Made by a program: the position numbers and the translations under genes
Source of the DNA: Mactromeris polynyma
Taxonomy: Eukaryota > Mollusca > Bivalvia > Venerida > Mactridae
DNA: 64,000 nt
Assembly (NCBI GenBank): GCA_032209605.1
Contig: JASFXZ010000003.1
Span: forward strand, 31,956,762-32,020,761
Reading direction: 5' to 3'
Notes under the pieces: generated by a model
What the model was told of the DNA's origin: nothing
What the model saw: the letters and a program-made list of their open reading frames with translations, nothing else
Database searches by the model: none
Shown: positions 48,801 to 60,200 of the stretch, piece by piece
Layout: every line of letters starts with the position of its first letter
Numbering within the stretch: the first letter of the stretch is position 1

Positions 48801-51800
48801 ATGGACTTTACCATGACAGGTATTTCATATAGTAGCCATGGTTTACCAGATGGACTTTACCATGACAGGTATTTCATATAGTAGCCATGGTTCACCTGAT
48901 GGACTTTAACATGACAGGTATTTCATATAGTAGCCATGGTTTACCAGATGGACTTTACCATGACAGGTATTTCATGTAGTAGCCATGGTTTACCAGATGG
49001 ACTTTACCATGACAGGTATTTCATATAGTAGCCATGGTTCACCAGATGGACTTTACCATGACAGGTATTTCATAAAGTAGCCATGGTTTACCAGATGGAC
49101 TTTACCATGACAGGTATTTCATATAGTAGCCATGGTTCACCAGATGGACTTTACCATGACAGGTATTTCATATAGTAGCCATGGTTTACCAGATGGACTT
49201 TACCATGAGAGGTATTTCATGTAGTAGCCATGGTTTACCAGATGGACTTTACCATGACAGGTATTTCATATAGTAGCCATGGTTCACCTGATGGACTTTA
49301 ACATGACAGGTATTTCATATAGTAGCCATGGTTTACCAGATGGACTTTACCATGACAGGTATTTCATGTAGTAGCCATGGTTCACCTGATGGACTTTACC
49401 ATGACAGGTATTTCATATAGTAGCCATGGTTCACCAGATGGACTTTACCATGACAGGTATTTCATAAAGTAGCCATGGTTTACCAGATTGACTTTACCAT
49501 GACAAGTATTTCATATAGTAACCATGGTTCTCCAGATGGACTTTACTATGATATGTATTTCATATTATGTCCATGGTTTACAAACTGGATCTTACCATAC
49601 AAAAGATATTTATGTAGTGACCATGGTTCACAAAATGGACGTACATGTATTACTGTGACAAAGTCATTACATAATGACCATGGTTCCCAAGCTGGACTTA
49701 ACCGTGACAAATTATTTAGTAGTGACCATGGTTCACATGTCTTGTTTGATTTGAGTCATTTATGAAGTAATGTTTTTCTGTATACATGTATATTGATCTA
49801 TACATTTCTATTATTTTATCGCTTTTGTTACATAATATTGGTGTGTATTAATTCTTGATTGGCACATAAAAGTTGTGCCAAAAAGTTACTGCAATTGTCC
49901 ACAAATTTATTTGAACTCGTTTTCTCAATCTGGTTACAGCATCCAGACCATTATTCTAAAACCAAGAGTATGGCTGAACAGAATGTATTAGCAGCTAATG
50001 GTTTGTCTACCAAGGATGGCAGGGAGATGTATACATGTGCTTTACGTCTTGCAGCTGTGTATGGTCCCGGAGAGCAAAGACATATACCAAGAATTGTGGT
50101 TGGTTGTTCTCTTTTATGCTACCTTAAGATTTCTTTTATCAAATATTTCAACTCTTGCTCTAGGAATGTATTATTTAAAAAAGAAAGCTTTGAGTTTATT
50201 TTCCTCAATAAGCTGTGTCTGAAATACGAGGTATACTCCTTCATTTCTTTCCTGCATGTAAGTTAAACAATAGTGGAAGTAAGTCAGTACTGAACTGTCT
50301 ATGTTTTGCTATTGTGCTGTTTAACACCTTCAGATCTGTTCATAAACAATACTATTAGCTTATAATGCCAAAAAAAACTTATCGTTGAGTTATCATTACT
50401 CGTGATTATATGGTTAGATCGATACTTGGATTCAAATCCCAACAGACTTTTAAAGTAACATTACGCTCATTATGTTGTTAATTTTGCTTCCAAACAAACA
50501 TGAAAAATTAATTTCCTATTGTTAAAACATCAATCAAAATACATAATCAAAGAATACACTAACAATGTGTCAAACAAATTAATTTGTAATATCAATAAAT
50601 TAAAACAAACCTTCCAGATTTTTAACAAGCGGGTGTTTTACAAGTTGTGTACGTGCGTAACGTGACAAAACACAATTTTTAATCAGTAATTACATTACAA
50701 AACAACATTTAATGAAGCTCATTCAAATATATATGTTTTATGTTATGATTGACCAGACAATAATGTATTTTTTGCGCATCACACTGGAAATCTTCCATGT
50801 ATTAAAGGAATTCAACTATGTTGGTTTCTTATAAAAAAAAAAAAAACTATTAGCTTATCAGAGCCAACGTCTTTTCATTTCTTGTAGGACTTCATAGAGC
50901 GAGGATTATTTTGTATTATATATGAAACATCCACCCTGCAGGACTTCCTACATGTAGAAAATCTAGCTCAGGCACATGAACTTGCTGGTAAAGGATTAAC
51001 TCGGGAACAAAACCATGTTGCTGTAAGTAAAGCATGTGTGTCATAGTTCCAATTAGAACAAAGGACAATGATGATGGAAAATAATGGAATTTGCTGTATT
51101 TTATCATCCTGCCGTTCTGTCAGTGTTCAGTTGTTATGGGGATAATTCTCGTGTTTGTATTGCACAATAAGTGTTAGTTTATATCACTTACAAGTGAGGT
51201 GCAATATCTCTAGAATGAGGTGCAATATCTCTAGAATGAGGTGCAATATCTCTAGAATGAGGTGCAATATCTCTAGAATGAGGTGCAATATCTCTAGAAC
51301 GAGGTGCAATATCTCTAGAATGAGGTGCAATATCTCTAGAATGAGGTGCAATATCTCTAGAATGAGGTGCAATATCTCTAGAATGAGGTGCAATATCTCT
51401 AGAATGACCATCTCCTGATCAACAACCTGTATGCAAAAACATCATCAATTTTCTGGTAGTAAATATATATACATTTGTAATAATTCATTCAACCTCACTT
51501 AAACAAGGTTCTCAACTACAGACGACATTTGCATCTCGTAAATGGTGTTACTCTGTACTGGATACTCTGTATCACAAATTTTGTTATGTTTATGACTTGA
51601 TTAATCACTAGTGATTTATTCATGCAGTATTTTTGCATTGTAAATGCAGCTGATAAATGACTCCATACATGTTTATATTACAGGCTGGTCAGGCATACTT
51701 TGTCTCAGATGACGCTCCCATTAATACATTCTCGTTCTTTCAACCACTTGTAAGTACATGTACAATTCATTGCTGTCTTTATGAGTAAAATTAAACTATT

Positions 51801-53254
51801 TGATCAGGCAAGAACCATCTGTATTTCTTATCCATTCTTGTTGTTTGGAAAGTTGTTTAAATTATCAGTCAATTGCTTGGGAAGGTGCAAGCATTCACTG
51901 ACCGTTTCATTTGTCATGTTGATGTCATCTGTCACTACAGGGAGCAATTAGGAACATTAGTCAGGTTGATTGACAGTCAAACATAACTTAAATACAGTTA
52001 CTAGTAATTGTATTTCCAATCAGTTTAAAACAAGAGAAATTACAATGATTAAGACTTAATTTATCTTCATCTTCCAAGCAGTCGAGATAAGAATAAAGAG
52101 GTTTTATTTTCAGTAATACTGTTTACGTATAGCCGTTTTGATTAAGTATGGGTATGTATGGACAATGCAGCATATTTATGATCGTATTTTCAGATTGAAG
52201 GACTAGGGTATCCTATGCCAAGTGTCCGACTTCCATTATCTGTGATATACTTTATGGGTGAGATTGTTTACTTGTCACATCTTGCTCTATTTTAGTTGTG
52301 ATAGTTATTTCGTTCAGTAATATATCAATTTCTTTCTGTTTAAATTAGTTTCTGAAATTTAGCCGTATTTTTTTACGAATAAAGATAAAAATATGTAAAA
52401 TGGAACCAGAATTATATATTTCCATGTGCATTCAATGGTACATAGCACAAATAAACCAGATTTTAGCAGTATGCCCAGACGTCCAGTACCAAGTCATCTT
52501 GTTGAATGAAAATCTTTAGAATTAAAGGAAAAAATTTCTGAAATTGTTAAATACATGTACTGGCTTATTTTACCATATGAGGAAATAAATGGCAAAGGTC
52601 TGTTTAATTAGGATCTTACTAAGCTTATTGTGTGTCAAAATATGCATAACATTTCTGTTTCAGCATTTTTGACAGAATGGTTACATTATGTGATCTCGTA
52701 TGTGTACAACTTCCAACCGCTGCTGACCAGAACCGAGGTATTCTCTTGATAAAAGTTGTATTGGTTTAAATTAAATTGTAATTGTCGTTTTAAATTTTGA
52801 ATGTAATAAATATCATCATACATGTAGTCAAAATGTCCCTTTATCATGTGTTTGGTATATGACGAAAGCATGTTATTGTAATACATATTAGAGTTGTATA
52901 TTGATCATTGGAACATTTAAGGTCAGCTTGTTTAAGTTCAAAGAAATTGTGACTACTGGCTTTTACATTTATTTTATTTCAGAAAATTATTATGGAGTTA
53001 TGTTATTTGATATTTTGTAGGTGTACAAAACAGGGGTAACTCATACATTTAGCATTGAGAAGGCCAGGAAACAGCTGGGGTATAAACCAATCATACAGAA
53101 TGATATATCCCTTGTTGTACAGCACTATATCAATACAGGCCATCAAATACAAGCAAAACAAGGACAATCAAAGTTTATGTACTGGCTGATCAATATCATC
53201 ATTGGTTGTGCAATAGCTTCATTAATCATGTCTTTTTTACCAGTTGCAAAATAG
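45873..53254 (+). CDS. SDR42E1: Short-chain dehydrogenase/reductase family 42E member 1-like
   Basis: Ten coding exons, all GT-AG and phase-consistent: 45,873-46,073; 46,628-46,723; 46,961-47,018; 47,520-47,635; 49,940-50,098; 50,888-51,022; 51,684-51,749; 52,194-52,257; 52,664-52,737; 53,021-53,254 (400 aa). It belongs to the extended SDR / 3-beta-HSD-like family, NAD(P)-dependent oxidoreductases of steroid or sterol-type substrates; the substrate here is not predictable. Nucleotide-binding TGGGGYAG is at residues 26-33, the catalytic YSKTK (Tyr162, Lys166) follows LHPDH-like HPDH, and YGPGEQRHIPRIV, FLHVENLAQAH and YNFQPLLTRTEVYKTGVTH are family blocks. A C-terminal hydrophobic segment (about 375-398) suggests a membrane anchor. 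The first coding exon begins right after TCACTTTCAG with its ATG, so an upstream UTR exon is likely. Confidence 0.93.
46090..46460. mobile_element. Short inverted-repeat element (MITE-like) in SDR42E1-like intron 1
   Basis: 371 bp with 16-bp imperfect inverted ends: CAGTCTTCACAATAAC (46,090-46,105) and GTTATCATGAAGACTG (46,445-46,460), two mismatches. The interior repeats ACTTGCCC / ACTTGTCCC and TTGGGCAGACA motifs. It begins only 17 bp after the first coding exon's donor. ATAT flanks both sides but is too short and low-complexity to call as a target duplication. Confidence 0.55.
47726..49770 (+). repeat. 49-bp minisatellite in SDR42E1-like intron 4
   Basis: About 36 copies of a 49-bp unit, CATGGTTCACCTGATGGACT then TTACCATGACAGGTATTTCA then TATAGTAGC. 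The core is regular from 47,815 to 49,520 and degenerates on both sides (47,726-47,815 and 49,520-49,730). Variable sites (CACC/TACC, CTGATGG/CAGATGG, ATATAG/ATGTAG) recur in blocks, as in unequal exchange. The unit contains CATGACAG|GTATTTCA, a good 5' splice-site match on the coding strand. ORFs inside the array are by-products. Confidence 0.95.
51196..51408. repeat. 21-bp tandem repeat in SDR42E1-like intron 6
   Basis: Ten near-perfect copies of GAGGTGCAATATCTCTAGAA plus T; one copy has a T-to-C change at 51,301. Because 21 is divisible by three and the unit has no stop in one frame on each strand, it gives ORFs on both strands (RCNISRM and ILEILHL repeats). These are unlikely to be translated. 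Confidence 0.95.
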
Positions 53255-53366
53255 TGATACTGTATGAAACTTGCTATTTGTGTCTTGATAGTCACCTCAT
53301 TGACTGAAAAAATGGACAATTAACCTGTACATGCAGACGAATACCTTATTTTTCTACAATTTACAG

Positions 53367-53440
53367 GGTCTGGACTTGAAAACTCGGCCGTATACTGTAT
53401 AATATATTTACTGTACTGGTTGAATTTTTGAGTCCAGACC
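53367..53440. repeat. Hairpin in SDR42E1-like 3' UTR
   Basis: GGTCTGGACTTGAAAA (53,367-53,382) pairs with TTTTTGAGTCCAGACC (53,425-53,440), about 16 bp with one mismatch and a G-T pair, around a 42-base AT-rich loop. It lies about 110 bases after the stop codon. It could be an RNA stem-loop or a tiny palindromic element. Confidence 0.6.
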
Positions 53441-53904
53441 TTGTACTACAATTCTTTTGAAAACTAGTTTTTGATCCATGACAAATAATGTAATGAGCCG
53501 ATTTTGCATGGAAGATTATGAATGTATATAGATGTTTGAACTCGACTTGATCAATATGCTGGTATTTTATTAACATGTAATTTATTCATGATCCTCAAAT
53601 TTGCAAAATATTATACATTTATTTTAATAAGTCTTAAGATTTACACTGAATAAAATTACTTAAACAACACTTTTTGTTTGTTTACTCTTACAAGGCTTAT
53701 TTTTATATCTCCTTCATTGCTGTATCATTAGTAATGAATAGCTTATTTTCATATACCATGCTCTGTCATTGGTATTAATGGTCTGTTGTAACACTACAAA
53801 TTGTGACGCTTATATCTGAAGAAGTATTGTGTAGTTTTGAGCCGAGTTTTGGCTCACATAATTAGATAAACATGAAACGCATTTTGTAAATTATTTTAGA
53901 CTAT

Positions 53905-53917
53905 TTTATTCAATAAA
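53905..53917. terminator. Back-to-back polyadenylation signals of convergent genes
   Basis: TTTATTCAATAAA: AATAAA on the plus strand (53,912-53,917) for the SDR42E1-like gene and AATAAA on the minus strand (53,910-53,905) for mLST8. They are 657 and 392 bases past the respective stop codons. An alternative plus-strand AATAAA lies at 53,649-53,654. Confidence 0.5.
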
Positions 53918-54296
53918 GATCATGATTATCATTTAACAATTATTTATACACATACATAATCACAGATACACAATAAAATCAATCGACAAAGTAAAATACA
54001 GTGTTAAGTAAATACATAATGTATTTATATTTTGTTTGGCGAGTAGAATCAAGAAACAAATGTCAACACGTATATTGCTGAAGTTCATACACAAAATGAA
54101 CCACTTAGATTCTGGTATAAAGTAGCTGTAGAACTTGCATGCATCGTATCAAACACATATGTTAACTTATCAGCTTGCCACTAAGTGCTGCATGTGTTTA
54201 CATTATTCACAATGGACAAACGCACTGAAAGACACGCATGCCTTGTAGATTGCAGTTCTTCCCAGCATAATAATGTCCCTAATCATTAACCCAGAC

Positions 54297-57200
54297 TCAT
54301 TGAATGGATTCATCCCTAAATGCTAAACAAACCACTGCTTTCTGATGCCCACTATATTCTTTCTTCACTTCACCAGTATCTACACTCCACAGTCTGGCCA
54401 TATTGTCTGATGATGCTGTAAAGAAACAAATACAATAACATGAAAAAACTCGCCAAATTATGAGGACTGAAACGTGTCTATCTGCAGATAAATAAACAAG
54501 CAGATGGAATGCCTTGCTTTCACATCTCAATTTGTTTATACCGGTACTTGACAAACGTAAAGGCCTTTTCATGTGATGGACGACTGTTAAAAGATGCGTC
54601 CAAATTAAGACTGAATAATTTTATGTTTAACCATCAAATGTTTTCTTAGGACCAAAATGTTCCAATCTAGTTACAACAACAATGATTACACAGGATACAG
54701 GGATATAATAACTTGACTGACACATTAAAAGCCCAGTCAATACAGGATGCACATGAGAAATAATGAAAGATACCCATTTTATTATAAGGAATTAATAAAA
54801 ATGACTAAAATTGTACAATGAGGCCTAAAAAGATATAAAATTTGTTTCCAGAAACCTGACCCAACATTATTTTTCGACCCAAATGTTTTCATAGCTGAAG
54901 GTTTGTAAGTCAATTACAGTGACCTCTGTCCCAATATCAATGTTAGTGGTGTCACAATATGACTGACTCACAGGCAACGTATTGCAATACATTCTGCGAA
55001 TAAGGTTATTATCTGAAGCTTTTTCTATAATTTTTCTGACTTAAACAGTTGTATTCTAACACAAACTCTTCAAATTTGTTGCATGATTAAACATGAATAA
55101 GCTAAAACAGCACAGTTTTCATTTCAGTTTTTTATTAGTAATTTAATATGAGGTTTTCATGACTAAATAATATCATCATTTTAGTTTGTAGCCATTATCT
55201 TTCTATCAGAAAGCAAAATAAGTATATATATTGTAAAAACCGGTACTTTCATTTCATATTGTGGTACATTACGATTTGACTGCATATTGCAATACACTGA
55301 AACACCAGTAATGTCATGACACCCCTAGTCGATATATACCTGTTATAATGTACTGAGAATCATGACACCCCTAGTCGATATATACCTGTTATAATGTACT
55401 GAGAATAATGACACCCCTAGTTGATATATACCTGTTATAATGTACTGAGAATCATGACACCCCTAGTTGATATATACCTGTTATAATGTACTGAGAATCA
55501 TGACACCCCTAGCTGATATATACCTGTTATAATGTACTGAGAATCATGACACCCCTAGTTGATATATACCTGTTATAATGTACTGAGAATCATGACACCC
55601 CTAGTCAATATATACCTGTTATAATGTACTGTGAATCATGACACCCCTAGTTGATATATACCTGTTATAATGTACTGAGAATCATGACACCCCTAGTTGA
55701 TATATACCTGTTATAATGTACTGAGAATCATGACACCCCTAGTCAATATATACCTGTTATAATGTACTGAGAATCATGACACCCCTAGTTGATATGTACC
55801 TGTTATAATGTACTGAGAATCATGACACCCCTAGTTGATATATACCTGTTATAATGTACTGAGAATCATGACACCCCTAGTCAATATATACCTGTTATAA
55901 TGTACTGAGAATCATGACACCCCTAGTTGATATATACCTGTTATAATGTACTGAGAATCATGACACCCCTAGTCAATATATACCTGTTATAATGTACTGA
56001 GAATCATGACACCCCTAGTTGATATATACCTGTTATAATGTACTGAGAATCATGACACCCCTAGTCAATATATACCTGTTATAATGTACTGAGAATCATG
56101 ACACCCCTAGTTGATATATACCTGTTATAATGTACTGAGAATCCCCACTGAAACACGAGTAAATCATGACACCCCTAGTCGATATATACCTGTTATAATG
56201 TACTGAGAATCATGACACCCCTAGTTGATATATACCTGTTATAATGTACTGAGAATCATGACACCCCTAGTCGATATATACCTGTTATAATGTACTGAGA
56301 ATCATGACACCCCTAGTCAATATATACCTGTTATAATGTACTGAGAATCCCCACTGAAACATGAGTAAATCATGACTCCCCTAGTTGATATATACCTGTT
56401 ATAATGTACTGAGAATCATGACACCCCTAGTTGATATATACCTGTTATAATGTACTGAGAATCATGACACCCCTAGTTGATATATACCTGTTATAATGTA
56501 CTGATATACCTGTTATAATGTACTGAGAATCCCCACTGAAACACGAGTAAATCATGACACCCCTAGTTGATATATACCTGTTATAATGTACTGAGAATCA
56601 TGACACCCCTAGTTGATATATACCTGTTATAATGTACTGAGAATCATGACACCCCTAGTTGATATATACCTGTTATAATGTACTGAGAATCATGACACCC
56701 CTAGTTGATATATACCTGTTATAATGTACTGAGAATCATGACACCCCTAGTTGATATATACCTGTTATAATGTACTGATATATACCTGTTATAATGTACT
56801 GAGAATCATGACACCCCTAGTTGATATATACCTGTTATAATGTACTGATATATACCTGTTATAATGTACTGATATATACCTGTTATAATGTACTGAGAAT
56901 CATGACACCCCTAGTTGATATATACCTGTTATAATGTACTGAGAATCATGACACCCCTAGTTGATATATACCTGTTATAATGTACTGAGAATCATGACAC
57001 CCCTAGTTGATATATACCTGTTATAATGTACTGAGAATCATGACACCCCTAGTTGATATATACCTGTTATAATGTACTGAGAATCATGACACCCCTAGTT
57101 GATATATACTTGTTATAATGTACTGATATACCTGTTATAATGTACTGAGAATCCCCACTGAAACACAAGTAAATCATGACACCCCTAGTTGATATAAACC

Positions 57201-60200
57201 TGTTATAATGTACTGAGAATCATGACACCCCTAGTTGATATATACCTGTTATAATGTACTGAGAATCATGACACCCCTAGTTGATATATACCTGTTATAA
57301 TGTACTGAGAATCATGACACCCCTAGTTGATATATACCTGTTATAATGTACTGAGAATCATGACACCCCTAGTTGATATATACCTGTTATAATGTACTGA
57401 TATATACCTGTTATAATGTACTGATATATACCTGTTATAATGTACTGAGAATCATGACACTCCTAGTCAATATATACCTGTTATAATGTACTGAGAATCA
57501 TGACACCCCTAGTTGATATATACCTGTTATAATGTACTGAGAATCATGACACCCCTAGTCAATATATACCTGTTATAATGTACTGAGAATCATGACACCC
57601 CTAGTTGATATATACCTGTTATAATGTACCGATATATACCTGTTATAATGTACTGATATATACCTGTTATAATGTACTGATATATACCTGTTATAATGTA
57701 CTGATATATACCTGTTATAATGTACTGATATATACCTGTTATAATGTACTGATATATACCTGTTATAATGTACTGAGAATCATGACACCCCTAGTTGATA
57801 TATACCTGTTATAATGTACTGATATATACCTGTTATAATGTACTGATATATACCTGTTATAATGTACTGATATATACCTGTTATAATGTACTGATATATA
57901 CCTGTTATAATGTACTGATATATACCTGTTATAATGTACTGAGAATCATGACACCCCTAGCTGATATATACCTGTTATAATGTACTGAGAATCATGACAC
58001 CCCTAGCTGATATATACCTGTTATAATGTACTGAGAATCATGACACCCCTAGCTGATATATACCTGTTATAATGTACTGAGAATCATGACACCCCTAGTT
58101 GATATATACCTGTTATAATGTACTGAGAATCATGACACCCCTAGCTGATATATACCTGTTATAATGTACTGAGAATCATGACACCCCTAGTTGATATATA
58201 CCTGTTATAATGTACTGAGAATCATGACACCCCTAGTCGATATATACCTGTTATAATGTACTGATATATACCTGTTATAATGTACTGAGAATCATGACAC
58301 CCCTAGTTGATATATACCTGTTATAATGTACTGAGAATCATGACACCCCTAGTTGATATATACCTGTTATAATGTACTGAGAATCATGACACCCCTAGTT
58401 GATATATACCTGTTATAATGTACTGAGAATCATGACACCCCTAGTTGATATATACCTGTTATAATGTACTGAGAATCATGACACCCCTAGTTGATATATA
58501 CCTGTTATAATGTACTGAGAATCATGACACCCCTAGTCAATATATACCTGTTATAATGTACTGAGAATCATGACACCCCTAGTTGATATATACCTGTTAT
58601 AATGTACTGAGAATCATGACACCCCTAGTTGATATATACCTGTTATAATGTACTGATATATACCTGTTATAATGTACTGATATACCTGTTATAATGTACT
58701 GATATATACCTGTTATAATGTACTGATATATACCTGTTATAATGTACTGAGAATCATGACACCCCTAGTTGATATATACCTGTTATAATGTACTGAGAAT
58801 CATGACACCCCTAGTTGATATATACCTGTTATAATGTACTGAGAATCATGACACCCCTAGTTGATATATACCTGTTATAATGTACTGATATATACCTGTT
58901 ATAATGTACTGATATATACCTGTTATAATGTACTGATATATACCTGTTATAATGTACTGATATATACCTGTTATAATGTACTGATATATACCTGTTATAA
59001 TGTACTGATATATACCTGTTATAATGTACTGATATATACCTGTTATAATGTACTGAGAATCATGACACCCCTAGTTGATATATACCTGTTATAATGTACT
59101 GAGAATCATGACACCCCTAGTTGATATATACCTGTTATAATGTACTGAGAATCATGACACCCCTAGTTGATATATACCTGTTATAATGTACTGAGAATCA
59201 TGACACCCCTAGTTGATATATACCTGTTATAATGTACTGAGAATCATGACACCCCTAGTTGATATATACCTGTTATAATGTACTGAGAATCATGACACCC
59301 CTAATCAATATATACCTGTTATAATGTACTGAGAATCATGACACCCCTAGTTGATATATACCTGTTATAATGTACTGATATATACCTGTTATAATGTACT
59401 GATATATACCTGTTATAATGTACTGATATATACCTGTTATAATGTACTGATATACCTGTTATAATGTACTGATATACCTGTTATAATGTACTGATATATA
59501 CCTGTTATAATGTACTGATATATACCTGTTATAATGTACTGATATATACCTGTTATAATGTACTGATATATACCTGTTATAATGTACTGATATACCTGTT
59601 ATAATGTACTGATATACCTGTTATAATGTACTGATATATACCTGTTATAATGTACTGATATACCTGTTATAATGTACTGATATACCTGTTATAATGTACT
59701 GATATATACCTGTTATAATGTACTGATATACCTGTTATAATGTACTGATATATACCTGTTATAATGTACTGATATATACCTGTTATAATGTACTGATATA
59801 TACCTGTTATAATGTACTGATATATACCTGTTATAATGTACTGATATATACCTGTTATAATGTACTGATATATACCTGTTATAATGTACTGATATATACC
59901 TGTTATAATGTACTGATATATACCTGTTATAATGTACTGATATACCTGTTATAATGTACTGATATACCTGTTATAATGTACTGATATATACCTGTTATAA
60001 TGTACTGATATACCTGTTATAATGTACTGATATACCTGTTATAATGTACTGATATACCTGTTATAATGTACTGATATACCTGTTATAATGTACTGATATA
60101 CCTGTTATAATGTACTGATATATACCTGTTATAATGTACTGATATACCTGTTATAATGTACTGATATATACCTGTTATAATGTACTGATATACCTGTTAT

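Noticed and set aside
51155..51418. RCNISRM-repeat protein
   Set aside because: Product of a 21-bp intronic tandem repeat with no start context or conservation signal.
57605..59094. Repeat-encoded proteins (IYTCYNVL repeats) on the plus strand
   Set aside because: These ORFs exist only because the 24-bp unit has no stop in that frame; they are antisense to mLST8 and within its intron.
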